Positions 1-11,493 of a DNA stretch of 64,000 bases are shown in pieces. The notes below the pieces were generated by a model. That model had not been told where the DNA came from and made no database searches. It saw nothing but the letters and a program-made list of their open reading frames with translations. Source of the DNA: Pyronema omphalodes (lineage: Eukaryota > Ascomycota > Pezizomycetes > Pezizales > Pyronemataceae). The stretch covers positions 428,001 to 492,000 of the forward strand of contig JAJJXM010000027.1 in the NCBI GenBank assembly GCA_024516155.1, given 5' to 3'. How positions within the stretch are numbered: position 1 is the stretch's first letter; each line of letters opens with the position of its first letter. The position numbers and the translations under genes were made by a program.

Positions 1-261
1 ACCCTATCCACCAACCATACGCACCAAACCATCATAAAGCCACCACTACACTATCATACTTCCATTAAGCCGCTACTAATCCGCATCAACGGTATCAGAT
101 CCTCACAAGCAACTTTTGCTGGTTAGATTTGGTTTATTGTTTGTCTTTTCTGGTTTCTCTGGTTTGGTTTGGTGGGTGGGTGGGCTTGTGGTTTGTGGTT
201 TGTTCATTGTGCCGCTGTTGGTTGGTTGGCTGTTGGTTGGTTGTTGGACTGGACGTTGGCG

Positions 262-405
262 GGTCTTTCACGTCTGGTAGGTGGGCTTATTGTTTGGTCT
301 ATCCCGCCTGGTAGGTGGGCTTATTGCTTGCCTGTTTGCTGGCCGTTACCGGGTCTTTCCCGTCTGGCAGGTGGGCTTATTGCTTGCCTGTTTGTGCTGG
401 CCTTT
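262..405. repeat. Imperfect tandem repeat, three units
   Basis: The core GGTAGGTGGGCTTATTG or GGCAGGTGGGCTTATTG recurs three times, preceded by CGTCTGG or CGCCTGG and followed by GCTTGCCTGTTTG in two units. Spacing is unequal (about 35-60 bp), so this is a degenerate minisatellite. Confidence 0.7.
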
Positions 406-816
406 TTCTGCTGCTATAACGGCACTTATACATATCGTTTCGTCGGTTTAGTTTGGTTTGTTTTAACTACACTAAGTAGAACAGCCTACCTCCAGGAGGA
501 GAAAAGGCGTAATATACTATTGCCTTTCCACTTCTGCATCCGCCCCTGCCCTCCAGGAGAGGAAGAACTCGCATGTATCCTCTCCGTGGCTAAGAGGGGA
601 AGAAGGACTCCTACACATCCTCTCCTCTCCCTGGTTCCAAGAGGGTAAAAGGGGGAAGGAGAATAACGATATCTCAATGTCTTTCCACCTCTGGCTCCTC
701 TGGCTCCTCCGGTCCTGGGTTCCAGAAAAACCAAAAAGCACAAGAAAATCATGATACTGTGAACTCTGCATGTTATATTTTTGTTTTCTGATCACGAATA
801 CTTAATCATCCAAGCA

Positions 817-838
817 CCCCCCCCCCCCCCCCCCCCCC
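817..838. repeat. Poly-C tract (22 nt)
   Basis: An uninterrupted run of 22 cytosines. It is one of several such tracts in the window (others near 25498, 26162, 26538, 28203 and 31660, and poly-G at 43976). Confidence 0.95.
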
Positions 839-1234
839 TTCCCAGCACCCAATCACCGGACTCTAACAACCCTAACCGCCTAACCAGGAAGATATCTACG
901 AAAACAGTATACCTTTTCCCTCGGTTTCTTCTTCTTAGCTATCCGAAATATACAAACATACAAACATGCAAAACACATCATCTTGGGTTCATTTGTTTGT
1001 TTGTTATTTGTTTCGTTTGTTTTGTTTCACCCGTCCGGTTCTTAGCCGGAATGGGTCTGGATTAATTAGCTATACCCGAATTTTGTAGATATAACAATTT
1101 TCATAAAATTTCAACTGAGAATATTTAGGAGCTGTGTATTCAGCCCCACGATTTCCCGGGGGGTGGAAAATAGAGATTCTACTGAGAATTGGGGAATGTT
1201 TGGGGAGGTTTGTTGCTCTCTTTTCTGGTTCCGG

Positions 1235-1340
1235 TTTTTGGTGGGCTTTGTGGGTTTTGTGGGTTTTGTAGGCTTTGTAGGCTTTGCGGGTTCTCTGGGC
1301 TTTGCGGGTTCTCTGGGCTTTGCGGGTTCTCTGGACCTTG
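1235..1340. repeat. 9/18-bp minisatellite
   Basis: GGGCTTTGT/GGGTTTTGT-type 9-mers pass into 18-bp units of the type GGCTTTGCGGGTTCTCT. The array stays open in several frames on both strands (Gly-Phe-Val and Ala-Gly-Ser-Leu repeats on plus, Lys-Pro-Thr repeats on minus), which explains the overlapping long frames. I do not regard any as a gene. Confidence 0.8.
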
Positions 1341-2639
1341 CAGGCTCCCCGTGCTCCCTTGTTAGTAACTCCAAATAGACAGTACTTCCATAAATCAAGA
1401 GGGTCTTTAACCCAGTCTGGGACTCTGATAGCCCGTCATGATTCATCCACAGACTTTCCCACATCCATCCAAAACTGTTTTTTGGCCAAACTTCAACTTC
1501 ACATCCGCGTCTAGGTCCTTTCTAATTTTGCTTATTCTGGGGATGGTTTATACAACTTAGAGTTAATAATTGATACTGCAATATCTAATAACACCAACCT
1601 GATGTCTGCGAATCATGGTGGGTGTAGATTTGGTTGCTGGGTTGCTGGGCTTGGTGGGCTTGGTTATCAGATCTTCTGTTACCACTTCCAACTTCGAAAG
1701 CCAAGATTTTATACCGGGCCTACTGATGCTTTCTTTAATGTAAACAAAGATCTATGGATGGATAGACTAAGGCACTAAGACACTAAGCCACTAAGACACT
1801 AAGATACTAGACCAACCAACTAGCGCATCTTGGAATTACAATACTTGCTGGTACATATTATGTATATTCCCTCCCCCCCCCCTCCCAATTCTCTGTGCTT
1901 CTCTAATGACTAATGATGTAAACATAGACTATATAACCGTTCCTTTATGGGCTTCATATTTATAAAAATTGCTTGGCTTTTGTTTTCTGTGGAAGATAGA
2001 CTACGGAGAGGTAAATGGTGTGGGGTTTCTGTGGGGGATGTTGTAGGAGGAGATTATTAGGCGGAGGGGGGGGTTGGTAAGCGAAGAATATAGTCTTCGG
2101 TGTGGCCTGTGTTCGGGGTTCAAGGTTGCGTATCAGGAGTATCATCGTATCATCGTATTTTTGAAGGGTGTTGGGGGAGTGATAGAGAGCTGGTGTTTCG
2201 GATGGGAAATTGGTTGAGGCTATGTAGCAGTTTGTAATTTGGCGATATCCAGGAGAATGAAAAATTAGAGTTGGATTATAAAAATGGATTGTTGGTTAGA
2301 TGTCTCGTGTTGGCAAAGGATAAGGTGATCTCGGTTGTGGGAAATCGGTTTCTTGTTAGTGAGGGTGCTGAGGTCCTCCATCAATCTCCATCACTGCCAC
2401 ATTGATCATATCATCGCCGTGCAATCGTCTCAGAAATCGCAGAAGGGGAAATTATAGATTTGATGCGAATGTTTAATCCTGTGAATTAGCTTCCCAATAA
2501 TGGCCACTGCACGTGATTTATGCGGAGTAATTTGTAGCCTTGTCGTCAGTGAGAAAATCGGCCGATGTTTACATAATACAACCGTGTGACTGCTGGTGAC
2601 CCGTGATAGGTTATCCGCAGCCACTTATGCACCACACAT

Positions 2640-3900
2640 CACTCGTGTAACCCTAATGCATAATTATTATCTCAGCAAGCACTAGAGTCCACTGCTTTGC
2701 CTTTCGCTGTTCCTTCTCGCTCTCGGCAACCTCTCCACTCATCAATTCCACCTTGGAAAACCTTCTGGCCTCCCACCACCGTCCTTCTTTTTAACCGACG
2801 TCGGTTTCATTCTGCTTCCCCCACCTTCTCCTTCCTTTACTCTCGTCCGTGTCGCTCTCTTCAGTCGACAAGAGTGCTTGAGAAACCCCGTGGAGCCTTT
2901 GCTGTCTTTTCGTCTTTCCGACCCTTCCTTCATCGATCTAGTCGGTTAAGTCAACCGATACGACTACTGACCGTACACTGTAAGTACCTCTACTCCCTCC
3001 CCGCTTCTACTATTTTCGTTTCTACCCTCTCAGTTACTGATGATCTTGTCATGTTGCAGTTAGCAGCTTGTGCTTCCTTTCCAGAACTCTGGGAAAAAAT
3101 CCGTTCACGACCTCCTCCGTCTCGGTGCACAACCAATCGTGAAGCTGGATCTAGTCCTCCTGCTTCCCTTCCTTCTCGGCAAAACGACGGCCCAGAAAAC
3201 CCTGTCCTTCGGAAAGCAACTTTGCTGGTGCCTTTGGCACTTCTGGCTCATGCGGCGTCATGGGAGGTCTGAGGTATGTTGATGCATCGATTTCCTCCTC
3301 TGTGTTCGAAGTTGGTTGCATATGTGAGGTATCGTCTAGAAGCATTCTAACATCTTTACAGTATTGTCTCGCCTTGCCTCGCTGGGTGCATGGTCACCGT
3401 AACCTAACTCGTGGCCCCGAATACTTGACCGATAAGCTCGTAAAATTCGCCTAGTAAGTCCAAGTTTTCTATTCCCAGTATTAATCAGTCATCAGAACTT
3501 GCTAACAAATCATGGTTGATAGATCTAAATCTCACTTTGAGAGCCCTGGTCTTCTCGCCTCATCTGCGAGGGAAGACGAGCTACGAAGGCCGTTTTGACT
3601 GCTTGTGCTTCGTCGCCTGCGTTGAAAATGCGTGTTTCTGCGATTTGTAGCTCACCGTCGTTCGACTGCTGCCTTGTCTTGGTGCGGCTTACAGCCCACC
3701 GTCGTTCGACTGTTTGGTGGCCTTGGTGTGGTTCACAGCCCACCGTCGTCCGACTGCTGGCTTGTCTCGGTGTGATTTACAGCCCACCGTCGTTCGACCG
3801 TTTGTTTCTCTTTTGCGTCGCAACTGAATTGACTGCATCAGACGGTCTTCTAACACATCGATTCCTTGGAATGATGTTGGTTTTTTTTCTTTGATTTGAA
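2640..3900 (+). ncRNA. Putative spliced transcript without a clear protein
   Basis: A pyrimidine-rich start typical of fungal 5' regions is followed by three well-formed candidate introns: about 2981-3059 (donor GTAAGT, acceptor TTGCAG), 3273-3360 (donor GTATGT, branch-like TTCTAAC, acceptor TTTACAG) and 3452-3523 (donor GTAAGT, branch-like GCTAAC, acceptor GATAG). The longest frame across the second junction is about 95 codons, resembles no family I know and has no convincing start. The last exon would run into a 44-bp tandem repeat. The unit may be a long non-coding RNA, an unrecognised small-protein gene, or a decayed gene. No convincing C/D snoRNA pairs were found in the introns. This is inference from splice signals only. 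Confidence 0.3.
3649..3800. repeat. 44-bp minisatellite, four units
   Basis: Units begin at 3649, 3693, 3737 and 3781, an exact 44-bp period. Each starts with AGCCCACCGTCGTTCGACTG or a close variant and continues with a CTTGGTGTGG-like segment. The fourth unit is partial. The units differ by scattered substitutions, so the array is not recent. Confidence 0.85.
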
Positions 3901-5138
3901 AGCTGTCGAGACACGCTAACGAACAAAGACCACTCGATGTCTTTGTTCTTTGGTAAGTTATCTTTATTTGCTTTAAATTCCATGATGGCGATATTAATGG
4001 TGACATAGGTTGAAGACTTATTAAGCGGGCCTTTCTTTAATGTAATAGATAGCCTATGTAGATTGTTTGCTTGGTTTTGGTCTGGATGAAAGTGGCAAAT
4101 GGAGTTGCATTGTGGGATAGTGTTCCCTTGGAAATGTACAGCAAGAACATCGGGGACCGCTAGAAATGATTCGCTGGAAACTATTTCGGTTTCCGGTGTT
4201 ATTTTCCATCGTTAGTATGTAAAAAATGTTTTATCATAGTAATGAAATTCATGTTAATTGTTAATTGTCAATCACTTTCGAACTCGCGATGAAATGAACC
4301 GAATCAAAACCGTAAAGTATCTCCCCAACTCGGTAGTGATAAGAATAACACTAACTACAGTATCTTAAATTTTCATTTAACTGCCCATAATAGTAGTACT
4401 ATCCAGGCTATCTGATTATGCTTACACAGAGCGCTAATTATTTCGCCTCGACAATCAATGATCGATCTGGTAGCCGACTTACAACGAGATCGCCTGACGC
4501 CTTGAAGCTTCTATGTACATGTAGTAAGGCATTCTCGGAGTAAGCATGCTCTATAAAGTAGGATTACTGTATTAGTGGCGTCGCTTACGTTTCACAATAT
4601 TTCAGAAAGCTTAATGGACGAGTGATGCATCATGCATCGGACTTTTTCCCGTTTGGTTGAGCGAAGTTACCTCATAGGGTAGGCAGACAAGGTAAATTGA
4701 GTATGATGGCAGGAGTTGCATTTTTTTTCTAGGTATTTAATTCACATTTATACACCATCTCATATAAGCGTTCTCTATGGAGTATGCACGACTATGCATT
4801 GCGGTTCGGTACGGAACGCCTCGGGATCATCGATCAGGCGCGCCCGGTGAGTGTCGTATCCCGAAACATTTTTAGTCCCAAAACAATATGGCAAACAGTG
4901 CGATACATAACGTTCCTACTAGTAAAAGCGGATAACTCGCCCGGTGTGAAGCGTGATCTTCGTTAAGTTTATTTAAGATGATGATATCATATCACTTTCC
5001 CCTCCCTTGTTCCTACATGATGAAATAGATTAAACATGGATATAACATTATCCATCTCTAAGGCTCACTTCCATCGCCTAGTTTTCTCCTCCTCATAACT
5101 GCATTAGCGGAGCTGCTCCACCTCTCTGAGCCGGGGGT
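3901..5138. other. Intergenic, nothing recognised
   Basis: AT-rich sequence with only short frames. It lies downstream of the gene ending at 5139. No RNA gene or transposon signature was seen. Confidence 0.5.
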
Positions 5139-5671
5139 TCAGTCACCCCGATACACTCCGTCTGCATCGGCAATGCTAATAATCCCCTCAATATCCATTG
5201 TTGCGACGTAGATAGCTACGGGAATAGCATTTGCCTGCCCTGCACTCAATCTCACTGTCTTTGGCTTCTTCCTACCCTCGCAGCTCACAAACAGAAGAGT
5301 TTTGTCCCTAATCGTCTGTTCATCCGCTACCAAGAAACTCGAGCAGTCGAGAGCATCTGCGGTGTTTCCGCGTACAAGCTTGGCGAGTGCGGCAACAGTG
5401 TTAGAAAGGAAGGGATAGCTGGTGATATCGGCGATAGGTGGTTTTGTTGGCTCGGAACCAAAGTCGGAGTCGTCAAGAGATGCTGCATCAGGGACAAGGA
5501 CGATGCTTGGTTCAGTGTCCACACTCTCGGCATAAGCGGTTGTCAGAATCTCCGATAGAACCTGGTTGTGTGTTACCGTAAGCAATCATACCGGGTCAAT
5601 TAACATGATTCGGAACTTACTTCTGCAGGAACTTCGGCGGTGCAAAAGAGGGGGATCATGCTTTCCGACAT
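5139..5671 (-). CDS. Conserved hypothetical fungal protein (DUF6924-like?)
   Basis: Two exons on the minus strand: 5621-5671 and 5139-5561, separated by a 59-nt intron (donor GTAAGT, acceptor ACCAG) in phase 0. The product is 157 residues. It starts MSESMIPLFCTAEVP and then runs through a hydrophobic and acidic segment (IVLVPDAASLDDSDFGSEP), a helical part (FLSNTVAALAKLVRG) and an Asp-rich segment (LDCSSFLVADEQTIRD). It has no signal peptide or membrane segment, so it is probably a small soluble cytosolic protein. The layout (beta strand, then a DDSDFG turn, then FLVADE) resembles short fungal proteins annotated as DUF6924, but I recall this only loosely and the function is unknown. The start is chosen because it lies at the head of an exon with a canonical donor and follows an in-frame break upstream. 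It stands alone, divergent from the nuclease-like gene at 6754. Confidence 0.7.
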
Positions 5672-6632
5672 TTTTGATATGAGTAGTGGTGTGGTGTGTC
5701 AGTCGTTGCACTGTTGATTGTGGGTGTGTGTTGGTGATGAGACAGGTCGAGTGGGGTAAGAATGTTTTCCGGGTTGAATGGCAAACAGCGTCGAGATGGA
5801 ACCTGAACGATTAATATACACACTCCATACAATTATCACATGACTATCTTGGCAGATCTCCACGTATCCATGCATAACAAAGCTTGAATTCGAAGCTTAT
5901 ACCTCCGCGCCAAAGCCCATTACTATTCCCACTAAGCCAATTTAACCAACCTAGTAGCGATCTATTCTACAGACGACTACTTTGCAACTTATTTCCTCCC
6001 CATAAAATTCCGCACGATTTCTTATATTTTCTGTTTTCGCTCCCGGTATTGTGTAGATGTGAACGCACAACGTCGGACTTCGGTCTTGTTTTTCGTTCAC
6101 TACTCCTTACCAACTTATCCTACCGGTGAATGGAGTCCTGTTAATAGTATGATCAGCCACGGCTTAGATGAGAAGAACATTGATGGTTACTATAAGTACA
6201 TTAATATGTAGTACTTAAGACATTGTCGGGTACATCTCCTGTTACATTCATGATGTCTCGGTTACATATCCGAACCATCTTATAGTCATTGTACCACCAT
6301 TCTTTACTCATCAAGGCCTACACAGCTTCATTTTTAAGTATCTTGCCGGTTACACTACTTGAATACATATCAGATTCTCTTAGAATGATCGCCGAGTGAT
6401 GACCATCGACATGATGATCCTACATCTCTTTACTCAGTACCTTACAATTCTTACGCGCTGACTAGAATACAATCAGTTGCTGTGTCGAAATTTTAATCAA
6501 AGTTTCCTTGTAGTTGTAGCTGACTGCTACAATCTTCACCGGAGACGCAAAATCATCCCATGATGCCAGACCTCTCGGATGGAAGCCTACTTTGAGAGAC
6601 ATCCAAATACACGTCTTCGAAGAATCTTAAAG
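5672..6632. other. Divergent intergenic region
   Basis: About 1 kb between two divergently transcribed genes. It must hold both promoters. No coding sequence was recognised. Confidence 0.5.
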
Positions 6633-6640
6633 TATATAAA
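6633..6640 (+). promoter_or_regulatory. TATA box candidate
   Basis: TATATAAA lies 114 nt upstream of the ATG of the secreted NucA/NucB-type gene, at a plausible distance for an inducible fungal promoter. Confidence 0.45.
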
Positions 6641-6753
6641 ACATCCAACTCTCCTCTCGTTTGATATCCCCATCAACAAGCGAATCTACTGATTCAATAC
6701 CCTCATTGTCACAATCAAGCCTTCCAGAGTTCCATTTATCTCCATCATCAAAG

Positions 6754-7563
6754 ATGCAGTTCAACCTTTTCCAGCTTCTTGGACTCGTCCTCGTATCTCT
6801 TAGTGTTGTCGAGGCCCTTAACTTCGACTGGGACTGCACCAGATCACTTGGAGCCTGCAACAACGCTTGCTTCGCCATCAACTGCAGGGGCAAGCCATCG
6901 AAACTCACATACGACGCCAACAAAAATGCTCGCGGTCCCCGCCGTACCAGATCTGGTTGCAGTCGTACCCCCTGCTCCAAGACTAAGTACAAGGCTTCAG
7001 GAAACTCTTGTGATGAGTATCCTTTTGCTAGTGTCAAGGAGGGTGGATCTGGTGCTATCTTGAGATGTGTTCGTGCCTCTGAGAACAGCAGTAAGTATCC
7101 ATTCTCTCTACGAAATAATTGAAGACAGGAAGCTTACATTCTTTTCAAGGCGAGGGAGGACAGTTGGGTGCCTTCTACAAGAGGCTTAACAACGGCGAGA
7201 AATTCAATGTCTTCATGAAAAACTTCAAGGGAGCGTAAGTGAACCATACTTCCCATCGAGACAAAAACTCTATTAACATTTGTTAGTAAATACTGCGAGA
7301 GCCGCAGGTCCTGCCGTAACGATGGTTTTGAATTCAAGGCCCAACGCCGCGGTTTCATCAATGCCAGAGCTGAGGATGATGGATTCGCTGATGCTGACGC
7401 CGTTGATAACTTTGAGGGTGTTCCATTCCGCAAGTTTATGGCAGAGGATGGCGTTGAGAGACTCTTCCTCTCCAACGCCAATGAACCCAATAGCACCGTT
7501 ATTGGTGAGACCATCACGGATGGAGAAGGAAAGGATCTTAAGATTACGTCCGAGGTTTTTTAA
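6754..7563 (+). CDS. Secreted NucA/NucB-type deoxyribonuclease-domain protein
   Basis: Three exons, 6754-7090, 7150-7234 and 7287-7563, with introns of 59 and 52 nt (donors GTAAGT, acceptors TCAAG and GTTAG). All junctions keep frame and give 232 residues. Residues 1-21 form a typical signal peptide (hydrophobic LLGLVLVSLSVV, then A-x-A-like cleavage), so the protein is probably secreted. The mature part is Cys-rich (C28, C35, C39, C44, C69, C74, C86). It contains SCDEYPFASVKEGG at 85-98, the hallmark of the NucA/NucB nuclease domain, in which the Asp/Glu pair belongs to the active site. The bacterial family degrades extracellular DNA; a role in nutrient scavenging or interaction with other organisms is inference. 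The C-terminal 100 residues (FRKFMAEDG, then an acidic NSTVIGETITDGEG stretch) continue past the motif. Whether it is catalytically active cannot be told from sequence. Confidence 0.85.
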
Positions 7564-8216
7564 GTTATTATGAGTAGGACAGAGATGGAGAAGGGGTCAA
7601 TGTCTTCAGTTTTGGGGGTGCTGGGGTGTGCAGAGTGGTAGAGAGGTAGACTATAGGGTGGTAGTACGGAGTCGAGTGGAGGATAATGTAAGATCGCAGG
7701 CGATTAATCAAATATATTTGCACCGGTGAATTTGTTTGAATACTGATTACAGAAGATTGAATTCCTCTCGCACCATGTTTCCAATGACTCGCCAGTTTAA
7801 GTTTTAATTTGATTATGTGAATCTATAAGTGGACGAAGAGATGTCTGTAGGAATTTACATACTTGAGGTGTTTTTCAAAACGTGATATGTAGCTTTAAGC
7901 TGCAGTTGTGGACCAGTCAAAGCATTGACAGACTGTCATGAAGGATATGACACTCTACTAAATCTTTATCCTTCTTCACCGGCTTTTCCAAAATTTCAAA
8001 TCTGACAACTAACTAACATGTCTGTATTCACCAAAACATCCTCGTGTAATATTATTCTAATCCGCCTCGAATTATCACTTGTGCAATAATATATTCCAAG
8101 AAAATACAATTCCTTCGATAAACCCCTTTGACATTTAACTCTGAATATTGCCACCTTTGCCTAATAGTCCCCCAGGAGCATCTCAACAGCCATCCGGCCA
8201 ATACTTGATTTACTAG
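7564..8216. other. Convergent intergenic region
   Basis: Holds the 3' ends of the genes on either side. AT-rich; no further gene seen. Confidence 0.5.
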
Positions 8217-8591
8217 TCACAGGAGCTCACTAATCGCATCCCACGGAGCATTCTGATCCTTCTCTTCCAAAAACCTCGTTATCGAGTAGTCCGAAACAGA
8301 TCCCTTCATTTGTAGAATGTAACCTTCTTGTGCTGCAGGAAGTACCGAAGATAAGTAAGTCATAATGTACCCCTCGACCTTTCCCGGTGATTTTGGCCAA
8401 GGGCGTTTCAAAACGGTAGTCCTCCGATGAGATTGTGATGATTTGGGTAAAGTAGGCGTATCAAGAACTGTCAACCAGTATTTTGAGCGTTCTTGAGTAT
8501 TCGAAGAATCCTGAGGAAGTGTGACGGGCTCTTTCGGCCCAGAATTTGGCTTGGAGAGGCATTTCAAGACTTTCGAGGCATTAGCTCCCAT
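8217..8591 (-). CDS. Small protein with N-myristoylation motif
   Basis: Single-exon frame of 124 codons with an ATG start. The N-terminus MGANASKVLKC fits the N-myristoylation consensus (Gly2, Ser6, Lys7) and is followed by Cys11, a possible palmitoylation site, so membrane anchoring is likely. The rest is a basic, Ser/Pro-rich linker (residues 15-70), then a compact segment GKVEGYIMTYLSSVLPAAQEGYILQMKGSVSDYSITRFLEEKDQNAPWDAISELL that ends in an amphipathic helix. I do not recognise a family, and no enzyme motif is visible. A short coding exon of this kind with a lipidation signal is typical of fungal signalling adaptors, but that is inference. An upstream 5' intron is possible and would not alter the protein. 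Confidence 0.55.
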   Translation of the reverse strand: MGANASKVLKCLSKPNSGPKEPVTLPQDSSNTQERSKYWLTVLDTPTLPKSSQSHRRTTVLKRPWPKSPGKVEGYIMTYLSSVLPAAQEGYILQMKGSVSDYSITRFLEEKDQNAPWDAISELL

Positions 8592-11493
8592 GGCTAAATC
8601 AGTCAGTTTTCGTTATGTGGCTTCTTAGAAGAAGATTTAGGCTTTACCTTTTGAGTGGTGAATACATCCGGGTCTCTCGAGGCTCTTTGAATTTTGAGTC
8701 ATTTTCAACGGGAAGATGGGTAAAAATTCGAAGGGAAGTAGTTTGAAGTATCGAAGGTGTTGATTCTTTACAGAAGATGTCTACAGAAGAGCATCATCTC
8801 TTAATAGATGCTCGGAAAATCGGATCACCCTCAATGATTGTAAAAGCTCTACCAAAACGAGCTGCGGCTGCGGCCGCGGTTCCTTGCGTTTACAACCAGT
8901 CGCATTGTCTGTGGCCTGTTGTAGTAAGTGGGGGGCTGCAATCTGATCGTCTATAGGTTTCGGCCGGAGCTATTTCTTACTGGTATTCATAACATTTCTT
9001 TCGTTTGTGGTGTCTTTGCGTCTCGGCGTCTGTGGGACGAACGCGCATTAACAGTAAGTAAATCATAACAACTCACTCGAGAATGTCCGATTCATTGCCA
9101 ACCGGCGACGGCAGCTCCATCGTACCAACGGACGTGTCAAGGTCCGTAAACTCCATCTAAAGGTACAAATTTTAGGCACCCATTCCAAAGTATGCAATGT
9201 CAGTGGACGGTCCAATGCGCTGTCTTCTCTTTTCCGGTTCTGACTTCATCCCCAGACGAGCTCATTTGTGCGCAATGGAATAAGCATAAACTGGCCAGAG
9301 ACGCGGGCGGGACTTGAAGAAGTCCCAGACGCATGGCTCGTACGATTTTTAAAACTCATTGCGACATATCACAAATGTGTAACTCCATATCGATGAGATT
9401 AGAATGATCTCTAAGGCCTACACCCGCGATGCCCGATCATCGACCATGCATACAAGGAACAACGAGGGATGTTCTCCAAGCTCCTCCCAGATGCGTATTC
9501 ACCGCTTTTCATAACTCGGCTTAATTAAGAGAAGGAAAGGTAATATCATAATGATTTCGGTGGCGTGTATTGGTAGATATTTTATCGGCTGTTCAGTGGC
9601 GAATAATATCATCTTCCTCGTCCGCGGTCATCTCTACACAGGGCTGCAATAATACCTTATCTTGCAGGGAATACATCCCAGCATACTCTTTTTTACTTCT
9701 GAGTTCAGCTGGTTAATCACCGAAGTGATCAACTACTGCGTGTATACGTCTGAACTTTACTTTTTCTTGTCCTCGCTATTCCCCTCCCTACACCGGCCAG
9801 CAGGTAACCCAACCATGACCCCCTATATTTCAAAATATTTGGAGGACGTACATCCGAGACGGTCTCAGTTGTAATATCATACGATTCTCCGTAGAATGGC
9901 CTCATAGTCATTAAGCATAAGTAAACCTTCCGTACCGTGTGCATGCACCGACGTTGCCAATAGTGGTGGCATATGTCAAGTAACTGACTCAAGATGGCCC
10001 CGTTTTAATTGAGACTTCTTGGCTTGCAGCTTCTGCCTTATCAGAGTGCTAGTTATATATACTGAAGATGGTTGGGAGCACCTTTAACCGATGTGTTTTT
10101 AGCGCCATTTTCTAGCGCCAAAATGATCTACCTTATTGCAACTTTTTAATTTTTATTCTTGTTTTCAATTATTTGGTGTTCCCTTTACATCATGCAAGAA
10201 AAAGTGTATCTCTGTGGGTATTGGTTGTTGAGGAGTAGGCTTTCAAAAGTTTGGATTTTGTGTGGAAGCCTAAAAAAATGTCCGATACAAGTACCCTACG
10301 TTTAGCGCACTTTAGGGTAATTACTCAGCGATTCAGAGTTGCCAAGCGCTGATCCTTTACCTGAAAAAGTAATTTTCTGCGCATGTCAGAGGCTGATTCA
10401 GCCACGGTAACAATTTTTCTCTCATCTGGGGCTGGTGTCACCTTCTTGGCAATCCGAGGAGCCCCTGCAGGGGCCATAGTGTCTTAAAATCTGTATCATT
10501 TTGGGTATGGTGAGTAGCTAGGAGGCAGCTGAATCGAATATCCGGGACTTCTCCGGCTCAAGCTCGCCTCAACCATACATACCACGCACAATCTGACCCC
10601 ACGGACTTGACAAGGAAATAGTATACATAACCTACTAGTTGATGGTTCGCACGTCGCCATTTTCAGGCAGAGATAAAGGCGAGTGCCGAGCTAAATCAAA
10701 TCCCGGAATGCCCGAAAAAGCAGGACGTTTCTTGCCGAGTTCTCGGTGTATGGAATTATCACTAATAACGTTTTGAACTGGCCTGGGGATCAATCCCCTT
10801 GCGTCCACTCGTCAGTCAGGTGCCCGGCATTAATGTTTAACGTCCGTCGGTATGAGCGGAGCCGGGAGTAGTTGAGGATACATTGTGAATTCTACTTACA
10901 GTAGTCCTTTGGTGCTCTAGTACACAATGGTCCTTGGAACAATTTTTCACATGGTAACTCGGCATGATGTGGGTTTGAGACATGATATCATATGAGGGGA
11001 TTCACTAAACAGCGTGATTATGAGTATATGCTTTGACTATTACTATTAAGCCTCATTTTCTCCGGCAGTTGAATCAGTTCCCACCGTGGCCGCAGCCTTT
11101 TTACCCCTTCCTGATACCTGAACCTACATTAAAATTTCTTTGAGACATGCGTATGTATGAAAAAAAAATATTTATGAAAAAATGTATGAAAAAATATGTG
11201 TGAAAAAATAGGTGTGAAAAAATAGGTGTGAAAAAATAGGTGTGAAAAAATAGGTGTGAAAAAATAGGTGTGAAAAAATAGGTGTGAAAAATTATTAATG
11301 ATACCACTAATTTTCTTGCCTTTCCTATATTTGGTATATTCTGTATATGTCGTAAATGTCAATTTTGGTTATTGCTAATGTTGAGTGGTCGAAGTTCAGA
11401 CGTTGAGGGCCTCTTTAACCTCCAGCAGAAATCCATATTCGTTTTCTACCATCGTAGCGGTTCTGCTTGCCTTAACAAAACTTCCCAGGACGT
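8592..11493. other. Gene-free region
   Basis: 2.9 kb with only short, non-conserved frames. It holds a 14-bp tandem array at about 11198-11290. The sequence is otherwise unremarkable; no transposase or RNA gene was recognised. Confidence 0.5.
11198..11290. repeat. 14-bp tandem repeat
   Basis: About seven near-perfect copies of GTGTGAAAAAATAG, with degenerate copies just upstream (TATGAAAAAATG). The array creates repetitive Phe/His frames on the minus strand, which I reject as genes. It lies about 200 bp downstream of the aquaporin stop. Confidence 0.9.

Larger units (their letters stand above)
1..2640. other. Gene-free region with minisatellites
   Basis: I see no supportable gene here. The stretch is G/T-rich at first and holds three imperfect tandem units around 262-405 (core GGTGGGCTTATTG), CT/GA-rich repeats around 490-620, a 22-nt poly-C run (817-838) and a repeat array at 1235-1340. 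The open frames that cross these repeats have strongly biased, repetitive translations and look spurious. Confidence 0.6.

Noticed and set aside
1..60. Possible telomeric repeat at the window start
   Set aside because: CCCTA-like words occur but no TTAGGG/CCCTAA array is present.
1111..1464. Minus-strand frame with Lys-Pro-Thr repeats
   Set aside because: Produced by the 9/18-bp minisatellite; no start context or domain.
2697..3272. 191-codon open frame
   Set aside because: It begins at TTG, its composition is that of a pyrimidine-rich leader, and it runs through two likely splice signals.
11160..11290. CRISPR-like array
   Set aside because: Units are contiguous 14-bp copies without unique spacers, and the organism is a fungus.
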